From the NCBI GenBank assembly GCA_963575645.1, contig OY754472.1, forward strand, positions 1,674,001 to 1,738,000: DNA of 64,000 nt. The letters run 5' to 3'. Numbering within the stretch: the first letter of the stretch is position 1; every line of letters begins with the position of its first letter. Of the stretch, positions 22,455 through 33,233 are shown piece after piece. Source of the DNA: Xanthostigma xanthostigma (Eukaryota; Arthropoda; Insecta; Raphidioptera; Raphidiidae). The notes below the pieces were generated by a model. That model searched no databases and was not told where the DNA came from. It saw only the letters and a list, made by a program, of their open reading frames with translations. Position numbers and translations under genes: made by a program.

Positions 22455-23431
22455 CAAATCTTTGATTAACGTCTGAATAGAACTCTTCAAATAAATAAAA
22501 TTGTCGACCAATTTTTTTCGGACCATATATTGACAAAAAATTAATATAAAAATATAAATCAATATAACAAAAGATGACGTTTCGATCCGGATTTATATTT
22601 CTTAGATATTTCTGAAGAAGATCCAAATCCGGCTCGAAACGTCATCTTTTGTTATATTGATTTATATTTTTATATTAATTTTTTGTCAATACAGGGTGTC
22701 CCATTAAGAATGGGACATAGAACAACCGCAGATTCTCCAATTCAAAATAAAACGATTAAGCGAAATATGCTTAGATAAAATGTTACTCGTTTCCGAAATA
22801 CGGGGTTGAAGTTGAAAACTGAAAAATTATTAATGTCCATAATTTTTTTAATTACACCGTATAATTTTACTCAAATCGGCACACTTGTTAAACATGATAA
22901 AATGCACCTAACAATAAAAAAATTAGTTCAGCACGCTCTACCAGTAGCGTACGGCAGGAGTAAATAATGCTTGTACCCCTTCTAAATGCTACGCCGCTGT
23001 CTAAATTTTAATTTTGGTTTTCGAGATATTCGCAGTTTTTTTAAGACAAAATTGTAAAAATGAATATTATTAATAATAATAATACAAATAAAAAGTACAT
23101 GTCTATCTATCTTTAACTGCGAATATCTCGAAAACCAATGACTTTACAACAAACTAACAAGTGTACATTATTGACTTAGAAAATATCAAAAAAATTAAAA
23201 TTATAGTCAAAATTAAAATTTAGACAGCGGCGTAACATTTAGAAGGGGTACAGGCATTACTTACTCCTGCTGTACGCCACTGGTAGAGCGAGTAACATTT
23301 TATCTAAGCATATTTCGCTTAATCGTTTTATTTTGAATTGGAGAATCTGCGGTTGTTCTATGTCCCATTCTTAATGGGACACCCTGTATATGGTCTGAAA
23401 AAAATTGGTCGACAATTTTATTTATTTGAAC
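22455..23431 (+). mobile_element. Penelope-like palindromic element A with hammerhead-like cores, 11-bp TSD
   Basis: The direct repeat AATATGATATT (22444-22454 and 23432-23442) flanks it. It starts with the tail 'caaatctttgattaacgtc', then arms around a central inverted pair. The core reads CTGAAGAA-GATCC-AAATCC-GGCTC-GAAACGTC on the plus strand, with the mirror copy on the other strand. Its right arm is separated by a mariner MITE at 22692-23386. It encodes no protein. Confidence 0.8.
22692..23386 (+). mobile_element. Mariner-type MITE, copy 1, TA duplication
   Basis: CAGGGTGTCCCATTAAGAAT ends, with inverted repeats extending about 90 bp, are bounded by TA (22690-22691 and 23387-23388). The 695-bp length and interior match 25080-25750 in the opposite orientation. 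It has inserted into the Penelope-like element, so it is younger than that element. Confidence 0.85.
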
Positions 23432-23837
23432 AATATGATATTTGCTATTCGTTACCATGGTTAACTACATAATAATATGTTCCACGTCATGTAAAAATTA
23501 ATCAAAGCATGCTTAACTAGTTTATTTCTGACGTGTCAAAATTGTCGACTGTTTAAAGAAATCAACACTTTGACTGCACTAGTATTAACTTATGTGGTAT
23601 CTTACGGCGTGTGTGAATATTATGAGAACGAGTGTAATATAGTTGTGTATATGTTTAGCAGATAAGCAGATGATAGGACGACATAGTCGTAATATAACGC
23701 GCCGCAATCTACTTACAGAGCCCAACATTGTCAATTTGCCACCACTTTGCACCTGAGATCGGTCCCGTTACACGCTCGTGACTCCGCCACTCCCCCTCCG
23801 CCCCCTTACGCGCTGCGTTCGTCGAGTCTTGTCTCTT

Positions 23838-24803
23838 AGAGATGAGATAAACGGGTCTTTTTAGTGATCTGCAACTTTGCATCTGGATCCCGTATGTGAG
23901 CCGGCTCCAGCGTTGCCAGACGTCCCGATTTTGGCGGGATGTCCCGATTTTTAAATCAAAATTAAATGTCCCGCGCGGGACAGGCTCAGTCCCGCTTTTC
24001 TTATAAATAATTATTCTCTTATTGTAAGTTGCAATTTGTAACACTCACTCCACAAACTATTGTTTGAAACGCCATATTTTTCTAATGAATAAAACTTTTT
24101 TGATTTTGAATTCTGTTTTTTTTCATTCTGAAGACGATAGGGTAAATCTGATTTAAAATATTATATTTTTATTAAAATGCATTTTCTATGGCTATTTTTG
24201 CTATCTATTGTCACGTAAACGTAATTTTAATTCAAATAAAAAGATAAATATTTGAAAACTTCTGATTATATACGTTTTTTTACTATGTCCCGCTTTCGAC
24301 GAAAGAATCCCGCTGTGTTCACTCAAAGAGTTCCAAAATCCCGACTTGACAAAAAAAAACTGGCAACGCTGGCCGGCTCCCTGAACCGGTTCAAAAAGAG
24401 CCGAGTTCTGAATATGTTATTCGAGTCAACTGAGCCACTGAGTTAGTTGAGTCAATCATATCACGTAATATTATGCCAGTGACTGACTCACATATTATAA
24501 GGCGGGGTTTTACAGGTTGCTACTTGCTATGTTACAGAAAGCATATTACAATATGCAATACAATACCTTAAATATTTGTGACTTAAGTAAAACACTGTAA
24601 TAACTGTACCGCCTGTGCGTATAGTGTGTACCATAGCCAGACATATTATGATGCATGAGTCATTTGAGCTGACAGTGCTTCTGTGTGTTAAGTGTTTCAC
24701 TGAGTTATGCGAATCCGTTGAGCCGTCGGCTCATAAAAAAGTGAGCCGGCTCTCACGGATCTTCTGTCGGAGCCGGCTCTTTGAACCGGTTCAGATCTGA
24801 GTT
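23838..24803. mobile_element. GAGCCGGCTC element, copy 2 (inverted relative to copy 1)
   Basis: Reverse complement of 1-1035, without the Tc1/mariner insertion but with a hAT MITE at 23908-24371. Its outer end runs into 'gagttacccaaccct'. Confidence 0.65.
23908..24371. mobile_element. hAT-type MITE, copy 2, 8-bp TSD
   Basis: The CAGCGTTGCCAG inverted tips are bounded by the exact duplication GCCGGCTC (23900-23907 and 24372-24379). The uninterrupted target survives in copy 1 of the host element near 970, which confirms the boundaries. A 64-codon frame crossing the right end is not considered a gene. Confidence 0.93.
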
Positions 24804-25079
24804 ACCCAACCCTATTGTCTCTCGAGCCTAATACGCGATCTACATGTTCTAGAAGTTATCCGTTGCGCCAAACTATGATAAACTAAAGCCCCCCCCTTTT
24901 TTTTTAATAATTCCCCCCAATTCCTCTTCTTATACTTCCGACGTATGAAGGATTTCGACTTAGGTAGATACAGTAAGGAAATGTTCGGCTTGTAGAATGT
25001 AGATGTTAAGATTCACATTCTAAGTAATTTTGAGTTGCTATGTTCAATTTATTTTTTCGAGTTATGGAGGGAAAATATA

Positions 25080-25750
25080 CAGGGTGTCCCATTAAGAATG
25101 GGACATAGAACAACCGCAGATTCTCCAATTCAAAATAAAACGATTAAGCGAAATGTGCTTAGATAAAATGTTACTCGCTTTACCAGTGGCGTACGGCAGG
25201 AGTAAGTAATGCTTGTACCCCTTCTAAATGTTACGCCGCTGTCTAAATTTTAATTTTGACTATAATTTTAATTTTTTTGATATTTTCTAAGTCAATAATG
25301 TACACTTGTTAGTTTGTTGTAAAGTCATTGGTTTTCGAGATATTCGCAGTTAAAGATAGATAGACATGTACTTTTTATTTGTATTATTATTAATAATATT
25401 CATTTTTACAATTTTGTCTTAAAACCAAACAAAGTAGAAACTAATGTAATGAAATTTTTAAAAAAATTTTTAAAATTTCATTACATTACTCCTGCCGTAC
25501 GCCACTGGTAGAGCGTACTGAACTAATTTTTTTATTGTTAGGTGCATTTTATGATATTTAACAAGTGTGCCGATTTGAGTAAAATTATACGGTGTATTAA
25601 AAAAATTATGGACATTAATAATTTTTCAGTTTTCAACTTCAACACCCCGTATTTCGGAAACGAGCAACATTTTATCTAAGCATATTTCGCTTAATCGTTT
25701 TATTTTGAATTGGAGAATCTGCGGTTGTTCTATGTCTATGGGACACCCTG
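25080..25750 (-). mobile_element. Mariner-type MITE, copy 2, TA duplication
   Basis: Same family as 22692-23386, with its interior in the opposite orientation and TA on both sides (25078-25079 and 25751-25752). The right terminal repeat has a short deletion (ctatgtctatgggacacc). A local palindrome of 'aaaaatttttaaaatttc' type sits near 25450. Confidence 0.85.
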
Positions 25751-25985
25751 TATATGTAGGGACTCATTGATTAAATAGAGCGTTGAGATTTATAGGAATG
25801 GAGGTTTTGGACTTGAAGGGAAGGGAGCAAAACATTTTTTCGAGTTTTAGAGGTTTTCGACTGTATTAAATTTAGATCATATTGACCTTAAGATATCACA
25901 GATTTAAAAATTACTCGCAGAAAATAATTATGATTTACTTGCTTGGCGAAATTAATCCTCATTCAAATAGACATGTTATATTTAA

Positions 25986-26395
25986 TAGCGGTCCGTCCCG
26001 GTTTCACCCGAGTGCGATAGATATGTCTGTAAAATGTATTTCGTCTGAACTAATAGCTTTGAGCAAATTCTACCAGATTTGCTTCTGAATTAATAGCTTT
26101 GAGCAAATTCTAACAGAGGTCACTACTTGTTACCAACACAGCTTTTTTTGTTTGCTTCTGAACTAATAGCTTTGAGTAAATTCTATCGGATGTCGTTGCA
26201 TGTTACTAAAACAGTTTTTTTTTGAGCAAACGTCGTAATTTTGTACAACTATTTAATAAAAACTATCCTATAGCGTAAGTTGCACCAAGCAAGACACATT
26301 TACAAAATTTCATTCAAATCGGCTCAGTGGTTTCGGGGATTAGCGCGGCCAAAATTGTGACACGGGAATTTTATATAAATAGATAGATAGATAGG
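25986..26395 (+). repeat. RTE-like 3' end, third family, with (GATA)n tail
   Basis: Starts 'tagcggtccgtcccggttt' and ends 'ggctcagtggtttcgggg', 'attagcgcggccaaaat' and a (GATA)n tail. Three tandem units of 'actaatagctttgagcaaat' occur at 26048-26185. Other pieces are at 34370-34575 and 63740-63895, both on the minus strand. A fragment of another element ('cgggcgaagcagcaccgggc') follows at 26410. Confidence 0.65.
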
Positions 26396-26439
26396 CAATT
26401 CTAAAAACCCGGGCGAAGCAGCACCGGGCAGCTAGTTCA

Positions 26440-28062
26440 AAATTAAATCTAGTATTGTATACTACAAATGAATGAGGTCTTACTATTCGAAAACTAATCA
26501 CTAATCAGTAATCATGACTAGAGTCTCTCTCTAAGTACAAAGTGCAAATATTATAAGAACGGAGATAGGAAGAAAGTTGGGTATGTCAAAATTTATAAAC
26601 AGCATGCGGCATTATAGTGTCACATTCGCAAATTAGATTTGAATGTAATTTACGTGCTACAGCGGAACACGACGCCAAGTATATATAGTATCCATAGGTA
26701 CCACGTACTACAAAGTATCAGTGTTGAGTATATATAAGCAGTACTCTTCAGCTACCTGATGTACCGAGGACTCCAAACCTGCCGTAACGAAATACAGCGT
26801 AAACTCTATAATAGCGACACTCGAGGGACTGTGCACTTTGTGGCGTTATTGAGAGTTGTCGTTAAACGGAGAGAAGAAATAATCCATAAATATTTTTAGC
26901 GACTGAATCCAAAGCGTCTTCCAACATCACTTATCTTTTCTCTCGCCTCTATTGCGCGGAATAAAAAAACTTTTTCGTCAATACACAAAGATTTTCTTTT
27001 ACTCGCCATGTTCACAGTTTGCAAGTTTGTGGGCAACTAAGAATATGATAACTTATCGATAAGCAGCTGAAAGATAATCTCAACAAACAAAAGAACGAAT
27101 TTCTTAGAATCTTCAGTACGCATGGTGCCGACAACAAAGCAACAAAATAACAAACACCTACTGTGTTGTGTAATGATGACGTATTGTTGTCGTTATTTAG
27201 AGTGTATCATTGTATGAGCAACAAGGTAAACCAACTAGAATTAAGTAGTTTTAAGGAGTTTGTCGTTATATTATTTCGGGAGATGGGACTTTTTTGTGTG
27301 AAATTTCCTGCTCTTTCAGAATCTTTTTTGTGATTTCAGATATCTGCAATAGTTTTTAAGATATTCGCAAAACACCAAAACCTCCCCTCTTTTTTTCTTT
27401 TACTAAAGTGTTTATAACTTTTTCAATTTTTTTGTCCCTCACTTAAATTTTTCCAAAAAGTTTCTAGGTGTCATTCCGAGTCGAATGACACAATGATCAT
27501 AATTTTCGGTGAAGCAGGACTGGAATTCATAAAAAATGAAAACATGTGAACTAGATAATCAAGATATAGATCTAGATTTGCATTTCGCGACCTCAATGAA
27601 AACTCGGTAATCTCGTTACCTGCATTATCCTCAGTAGTGCCGGCTGTTTTACTCTGATCATATTTTATAAAAGCGGGTGACAGGCAAATTTTGATAAATT
27701 GTACACTTTATCTCATTTATTTACGCGCATATAACGTACAAAAGTTAGTTTAAAATAACACTTACGATTATTATGATAAATTACACTCTTATGTTACAAA
27801 TTACATATACCTTAATATATGGAAATTATTAAGATAAATTCATATCATTTCACTAGAAGTTTCGATTTCATTAAATTTTTTTGTGTATTTCATTGTTTTT
27901 CGTCATTTTGATAATTTCATTTCCATTTTCAAAATTAATTCTAACCTTTATTTGTTTTTTTACAAATATAACTGATTTTAATATTTGAAAATGGATACCC
28001 CGCACAAACCTTATGGCAATTGATTCTCGATTAAATTGATTAAAAAGGTTTCATTTTACAGT
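26440..28062. other. Mostly unassigned; possible decayed pogo-like MITE at 26793-27208
   Basis: 'actctataatagcgaca' near 26811 and 'tgtcgttatttagagtgta' near 27187 form a weak inverted pair next to TA, reminiscent of pogo/Tigger ends. Nothing else was recognised. Confidence 0.35.
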
Positions 28063-28066
28063 TTAA

Positions 28067-28752
28067 GGAGGTTGATGCGTTACAATCCCAATCAAAAGTA
28101 AGTCGAATTCTAAATAGGAACTTTTCCATAATAAATTTTTACAAAAGGTTATAAGTCGATGATACCAATAAATTATTATCATAAAGGCATAAATAAACAT
28201 TTTTTTTAATATTAATTAATTATTTCAGTATTTTACTTAATGGACTAACTTTTGAATTTTTTGTACAAAATTAGGTTAGATATAATAAATTTATGTAAAT
28301 ATCTGTATTTTACAGATTTTTTGCAGTAAATATTTAAAAAAGAAATTAGATGTAATAAAAATTAAAACTAAAACATTAAATTGTTAAAATTGTCAAGAAT
28401 AAAAGTCCGTAATCGAAAAGTGCTAAGGTTTAATAATTTTTTTTTATTGATTAAAAGTCTCCTAATTAAATTGGAAATAATATTAAAATATGCGAAGGGC
28501 ATCGATGCTTTACATAGTTAGTTTTTGGAACTGCTGACATTATTTGGTTATTTGCAAAAAATTAAAATGTACTGCATGCTAGGTTGACATATTTTCCATA
28601 AGACTACATGTAAAAGTTTTTTTTTAATTTTCAACTTTATAAATCTTCTAATAATTTTGGATTTTTTACAGAAAATTTGGTCATAAAAAAATCTATTAAA
28701 AAAACTTTATTTCATATTTTTTTTATTATCTTCGTAAAACGGCTCAACCTCT
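28067..28752 (+). mobile_element. TTAA-flanked DNA element, complete copy
   Basis: 686 bp bounded by TTAA (28063-28066 and 28753-28756), with inverted tips GGAGGTTGA-GCGTT and the complement of AACGG-TCAACCTCT. The interior matches copies at 35698 and 46062 ('gctgacattatttggttat'). A TTAA target is known for piggyBac and Sola3. The tips do not settle which. Non-coding. Confidence 0.8.
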
Positions 28753-28756
28753 TTAA

Positions 28757-29261
28757 AGGTCACCATGGGCGAGCCTAAAAAACCGATAGTTTTTTACCTA
28801 CAGATATGTTTAGCGAGTATTTAGATATTAGGGGGAATTCACAAACATGTTCTGCATGTTCAACTTTTGTGCTTTTTTTAGAAATAGAAAAATAGTCGAA
28901 AATAGGTGGAAAGTGTTACCCTCTATAAAATAATAATGTCATATTCGGATTCAGCGCGCTCGAAAACATATTTCTAGAGCTTAGGATTTTTTAAGATTGT
29001 GAATTCAATGGATATCCCTACATCTATAAAATCATATTTGTAGCTAAAAATCTATTGGTTTTTAGGCTATGACCTTTAAACTATAAAATAAAACCATTTT
29101 CGATCAATTTAACGGAGAACCAAATCCCATAAGGTTTGTACGGAGTCGAAATCTGTTACTGGCTTTTAATCTAGTTGATATAAATATAGGAATATTATTT
29201 CTCGCATTATTTTAACGTCTATAGTTTTCGGACATACTAAAGCAATAAACATTGTACCAAC
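28757..29261. other. Intronic sequence, no recognised feature
   Basis: Unremarkable AT-rich sequence between the TTAA element and the exon at 29262. Confidence 0.4.
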
Positions 29262-29392
29262 CTTTTAAAGCTGGAAATAGTGGCGGAGAAAATTGTGACG
29301 ACAGATGAGATGCCAGGTGCGGCGGAAAAAATAACGGTGGTGTATTTCTAGGGGCGTTTCCACTTTCTAATATTGGTCTAAAGCTTCCCATA
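29262..29392 (-). CDS. Internal exon of the same paired-like homeobox gene
   Basis: On the minus strand the acceptor ttttctttttgtttcag precedes 131 nt: one base completing a codon, 43 codons and a final G, followed by the donor GTTGGT. The peptide reads MGSFRPILESGNAPRNTPPL then FFPPHLASHLSSQFSPPLFPALK, a proline/leucine-rich linker of the kind found between homeodomain and OAR motif. The final G plus the CA opening the 20374-20729 exon gives GCA (Ala), so the frame continues. The reading frame also stays open past the donor into the intron for a few codons. The preceding exon must supply two bases of the first codon. No homeodomain exon was found upstream in the window. Confidence 0.72.
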
Positions 29393-29467
29393 CTGAAACA
29401 AAAAGAAAACATATAATAGTACAAATTATTATGATCAATTTTATATGTAAAATTATAATATATACTT

Positions 29468-29801
29468 CAAATCTTTGATTAACGTCTGAATAGAACTCTT
29501 CAAATAAATAAAATTGTCGACCAATTTTTCTCAGAACAATATATTGACAAAAAATAAAAAAATAACAAATCAATATAACACAAGATGACGTTTCGATTCG
29601 GATTTGGACTTCTACAGAAAAATCTAAAAAATATAAAAATTATTAGTATTAAGTATTTAATATTTAATATAGAATGCACGATGATTGAATATTTTTGAAA
29701 GAATCAAAAGAATTAATGAAAAATTAATAACAAACAAATTTTTTAATACGTAGTCAATATATTGGTCTGAGAAAAATTGGTCGACAATTTTATTTATTTG
29801 A
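29468..29801 (+). mobile_element. Penelope-like palindromic element A, 13-bp TSD
   Basis: The duplication ATAATATATACTT (29455-29467 and 29802-29814) flanks 334 bp with the tail 'caaatctttgattaacgtc'. The left arm carries 'gacgtttcgattcggatt' (hammerhead-like core, minus strand). The right arm ends 'attggtcgacaattttatt'. The centre has diverged or been partly deleted. Confidence 0.8.
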
Positions 29802-29845
29802 ATAATATATACTTATTGTAGTATAATTTAACATAAATAAAAAAT

Positions 29846-30130
29846 TTAACTGATCTCGACATCACGATGAACGTTCATCAAAGCTAATCCAGTCAGTCGT
29901 GACTGTCCCATGCTGTTTCTCAAAAATGCTTTTAGCCTCCTCAACGAGGAAAAAGTACGCTCTGGTGTCGCCGTCGTCACAGGTAGCGTCACGAGTATTG
30001 ACTCATGGGAAACATTACTGCGTTACAGCTGTCCAGCGCTTCTAGTGGTGTAGTGGGCCATGCCGCAGCAACTATTTTTGACCACTTCGCTCGCCACACC
30101 GATAACTCTCCTTCAAAACTTGTTTGACTT
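29846..30130 (-). pseudogene. hAT-like transposase C-terminal (dimerisation) remnant
   Basis: The minus strand encodes SILVTLPVTTATPERTFSSL, RRLKAFLRNSMGQSRLTGLA and LMNVHRDVEIS followed by TAA at 29846-29848. The pattern TPERTFSSLRRLK...MGQ.RLTGLAL...HRD is the hAT C-terminal dimerisation region, in the style of ZMYM/P52rIPK-like proteins. Upstream, another frame reads W-KW...TPLEALDSCNAVMFPM, the expected preceding segment, so a frameshift lies near 30003. No catalytic region is present. It sits just beyond the 3' tail of the LINE. Confidence 0.75.
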
Positions 30131-30381
30131 GGCAAGTTTACCAAACGCTTTCATGAATTCGAATTATTTGTAAATGTAATTGTTAGTTACGAAAAAACTT
30201 ATTTAACCTTGTACTGACTTGCGATCAACGCCAAAGCGGCATATGATATAATGATTTAATGATTTAATGATTTATTCAAAAAAAAATAAGTAGGTATTAA
30301 TGAGTTTACAGGCGAAAGCCTAAGAAACTCAAAAAAAAAATATATATACATAAGTAGTAAAATAAAAAAAGTTATAACAGT

Positions 30382-33231
30382 TTAAAATAATTGTCTTAAT
30401 AAGTATTTTATGGAACTCAAAGAGTTATCCATAATATCAATATTATTTTTATTGATAAGACCACACATCACATGCAGCGGTGAATTTGCCAAGCGTACGG
30501 TTTTAGCATTGGGCAAATAAAAAGTAGAAGTGACTCGCGTCCTGCTTACATGTTCTTTGAAAGGAATCAAACTCGAAAATGCAGAATTGTCCACCATATT
30601 ATGTAGAACTTTATACAGATAAAGTACCGAATAATAGTTACGTCTAGAAGCTAAACATTTAAAATTAAATTCAGATAGCAAAAGTTCATGATCAAAACCT
30701 TGAGGTGGATATGATCCATGCTTTCTGTAGTAAAGATATTTTAAGAATTTACGCTGAACAGATTCCAAATTATTAATGTGCACTTTATACACCGGACTCC
30801 AGACAACCGAAGCATACTCTAGCACTGGCATAACCAAAGTTTTAAATAATAAAGAAAGAGTATTAATATTATAGATATCTCTTGAGTTTCTTATAATAAA
30901 ACCAAGTACCCTTTGAGCTTTACCACTAGTGATTTTAATATGTTCGGAAAAGTCAAGTTTTTTATCCAATATAACACCTAAGTCTCTTATTTGATTTTTT
31001 ATTTGTAGATTATATTTATCCATTTTGTAATTAAAATTAAAATTGGTATTTCGGCGTGAAAAGCACATAACACTGCATTTTGATATATTAAAAAATAATT
31101 TATTTTGCAAACTCCACTTATATATATTATTAACATCTATTTGTAACTGCTTGCAGTCATCAATACTAGTTACCCGTTTAAATAATTTTAAGTCATCAGC
31201 ATACAGAAGTACCTCAGAATGTTTTATTACATCAACAATATCATTTATGAATATAAGGAATAAAAGGGGCCCAAGGTTTGAACCTTGAGGCACCCCAGAT
31301 GTAGCACTGAAGGGTTTAGATATAGCATTGTTACATTTAACCATTAGGGATCTATTTGTTAAGTAAGATTTTAGCAGCACTAACAATTCTGTACTAACAC
31401 CAAAATTTGAAATTTTTTGCATAAGAATTACATGATTGACTCGATCAAAGGCTTTTTCGAAATCAGTAAACACTACATCAGTTTGGTAGCCATTCTCCAT
31501 ATTATTTAGCAAAGGTTGCACAAAATTAAGCAAGTTTGACACTGTCGAACGACAGGGCATAAAACCATGTTGGTATTCTGTAACTCGGTTACTGACATGA
31601 TGGAATAGCTTCTTGTATAAAATATGTTCAAAAATTTTAGACAAAACAGACACTAAAGCTATCGGTCTATAATTCTTAACATCATTTTTTTCTCCACTCT
31701 TGTAGATAGGACATATATATGATATTTTCCATTTTTTAGGAAATACGCAACTTTTGGTAATTAAGTTGAATAGGTAACAAAGAGGGTAAATAAAAAAATC
31801 CTTACAGCCTTTAATAACAAAAGAAGGGATGCCATCAGGACCAATAGCCTTATTGCCCTTCAAATGATCAATGGCCTCATGAATGTCCTGCTCTAATATT
31901 GAGTCGAACTTCAAATATAGATTAGTAGAGCTTTGATCAGCGTTTTCTATTTCAAACTGCTTACACTTAGTATACACTGATTGAAAATACTGAGCAAATA
32001 AGTTAGCACAATTCTGAGGACCTTTTGCAGTTAAATCACCGAAAAACATATCATCTGGGATATCACTTGATTGCCTTTTGCTTTTTATAAACGACCAGAA
32101 ATACCTAGGGTTCATATGAATATTTGCCACACATTTATCAATATAGTTTTTATATTCCAATCTAATTTCATTTTTTAATTCAGAACGTAATTTGTGAAAT
32201 ATGTTATACAACAACTGACTACGCGTTTTTTTGAATTTTCTGTGCATTTGATTTTTCAATTTAATTTTTTGTATAATCTTTTTAGTGTACCAGCAAGGAT
32301 ATATTGATTTTGCCGGGATAGTTTTCGGAACACATTTTTCAAACAGTTCTGTAAGTACCGTATAAAAACGATCTACACAGTCATTAACATCGTTTATAGA
32401 TCTCAACTCCGTCCAATCACATTTCTTCAATAATTCGTATATAAGTGTATAATTGGCTTTTTTAAAATTGAAAATTGCTGAGTTATTAGGTGTAATCCTA
32501 TTACTTATTCTAGAATTAAATGGGATATTTATGTCCAATGGTGGATGAAAGCGTTCATCAATTTTGCTCAGAGGGTCACTTGACACAGTAACCTCAATAT
32601 TTGAGATATCACTGACGACAATGTCAAGTATTTTAAAATCCATATTAAAAACTCTATTGTATTGATATAGGTTATTAAAATTTAAAAAATTATTGAACTC
32701 AAAAGCATACATATCTTTTATCATATCCGGCAAAAACGTAATTGATGGAGAGTTCAAGTCACCTAAAATTATTACTTGATCACCTTCATAGAATGTATCT
32801 TTAACTTGTTCAAAAACTTCATAAAAATTTAAATAATCCTGAATGTTAGCATTGGGGTCAAAATACGCAATTAGGAAATATATATTATTTGAATGATAAA
32901 CATTTACTCTAACACACAGTAATTCACAATGCGGACTGATAGCACTATCAAACAAGTCAATACGTTGACAATTCCACTCACTTGGGTTATTCTTGATTGC
33001 CAGTAGTACACCACCTCCGCGTTTACGTCCAGACACAGTGGCGTCTCTATCATATCTGAACACATCATAACGTTTATCGCATATTTCACTGTTATTTATA
33101 CTATTCTTCAACCAAGTTTCAGAAAAACCAATAATATCATAATTATTCATGGAAATGTTGAGTAATATATCAGATAATTTCGTATTCAACCCCCTAACAT
33201 TCTGGTAGTAAACACTGATACTATTAAAATC
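30382..33231 (-). CDS. LINE ORF2: endonuclease and reverse transcriptase
   Basis: Open for about 950 codons without a stop. The N-terminus carries an apurinic-type endonuclease (EEP fold): YYQNVRGLNTK, then GFSETWL, RGGGVLLAI, LGDLNSP and similar motifs in the first 230 residues. The reverse transcriptase spans roughly residues 440-720, with VFTDFEKAFDRVNH (motif A), SGVPQGSNLGPLLFLIFIND and the catalytic YADD at about residue 663. A 270-residue C-terminal region without RNase H follows. The frame begins upstream of the first plausible initiation codon and overlaps the ORF1 stop (33234-33236) in another frame, suggesting coupled or re-initiated translation. The protein would nick target DNA and prime cDNA synthesis. 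Intactness suggests recent activity, but the copy lacks most of ORF1. Confidence 0.9.
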   Translation of the reverse strand, partial: DFNSISVYYQNVRGLNTKLSDILLNISMNNYDIIGFSETWLKNSINNSEICDKRYDVFRYDRDATVSGRKRGGGVLLAIKNNPSEWNCQRIDLFDSAISPHCELLCVRVNVYHSNNIYFLIAYFDPNANIQDYLNFYEVFEQVKDTFYEGDQVIILGDLNSPSITFLPDMIKDMYAFEFNNFLNFNNLYQYNRVFNMDFKILDIVVSDISNIEVTVSSDPLSKIDERFHPPLDINIPFNSRISNRITPNNSAIFNFKKANYTLIYELLKKCDWTELRSINDVNDCVDRFYTVLTELFEKCVPKTIPAKSIYPCWYTKKIIQKIKLKNQMHRKFKKTRSQLLYNIFHKLRSELKNEIRLEYKNYIDKCVANIHMNPRYFWSFIKSKRQSSDIPDDMFFGDLTAKGPQNCANLFAQYFQSVYTKCKQFEIENADQSSTNLYLKFDSILEQDIHEAIDHLKGNKAIGPDGIPSFVIKGCKDFFIYPLCYLFNLITKSCVFPKKWKISYICPIYKSGEKNDVKNYRPIALVSVLSKIFEHILYKKLFHHVSNRVTEYQHGFMPCRSTVSNLLNFVQPLLNNMENGYQTDVVFTDFEKAFDRVNHVILMQKISNFGVSTELLVLLKSYLTNRSLMVKCNNAISKPFSATSGVPQGSNLGPLLFLIFINDIVDVIKHSEVLLYADDLKLFKRVTSIDDCKQLQIDVNNIYKWSLQNKLFFNISKCSVMCFSRRNTNFNFNYKMDKYNLQIKNQIRDLGVILDKKLDFSEHIKITSGKAQRVLGFIIRNSRDIYNINTLSLLFKTLVMPVLEYASVVWSPVYKVHINNLESVQRKFLKYLYYRKHGSYPPQGFDHELLLSEFNFKCLASRRNYYSVLYLYKVLHNMVDNSAFSSLIPFKEHVSRTRVTSTFYLPNAKTVRLANSPLHVMCGLINKNNIDIMDNSLSSIKYLLRQLF

Positions 33232-33233
33232 TT

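Larger units (their letters stand above)
22340..23550 (+). repeat. Dispersed repeat E, copy 1 (interrupted)
   Basis: Outer flanks share 'gccaattgggcgacgggacc', 'tttctgacatcgcgtgaggt' and 'gctattcgttaccatgg', then 'aaagcatgcttaactagttt', with 43900-44790 and 60834-61410. The block at 22455-23431 is absent from those paralogues, which identifies it as a later insertion. Confidence 0.6.
20730..29261 (-). other. Intron (8,532 bp) filled with transposons
   Basis: Begins on the minus strand with GTTGGT after exon base 29262 and ends ...TTTGCAG before 20729, phase 1. Identified contents are repeat P, a TIR element, a Penelope-like insertion with a nested mariner MITE, a GAGCCGGCTC element with a nested hAT MITE, a second mariner MITE, an RTE-like tail and a TTAA element. 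The intron call depends on the two exons being consecutive. Confidence 0.65.

Noticed and set aside
23709-24044. 111-codon minus-strand frame
   Set aside because: It spans the boundary of the hAT MITE and the GAGCCGGCTC element, so it cannot be a single conserved gene.
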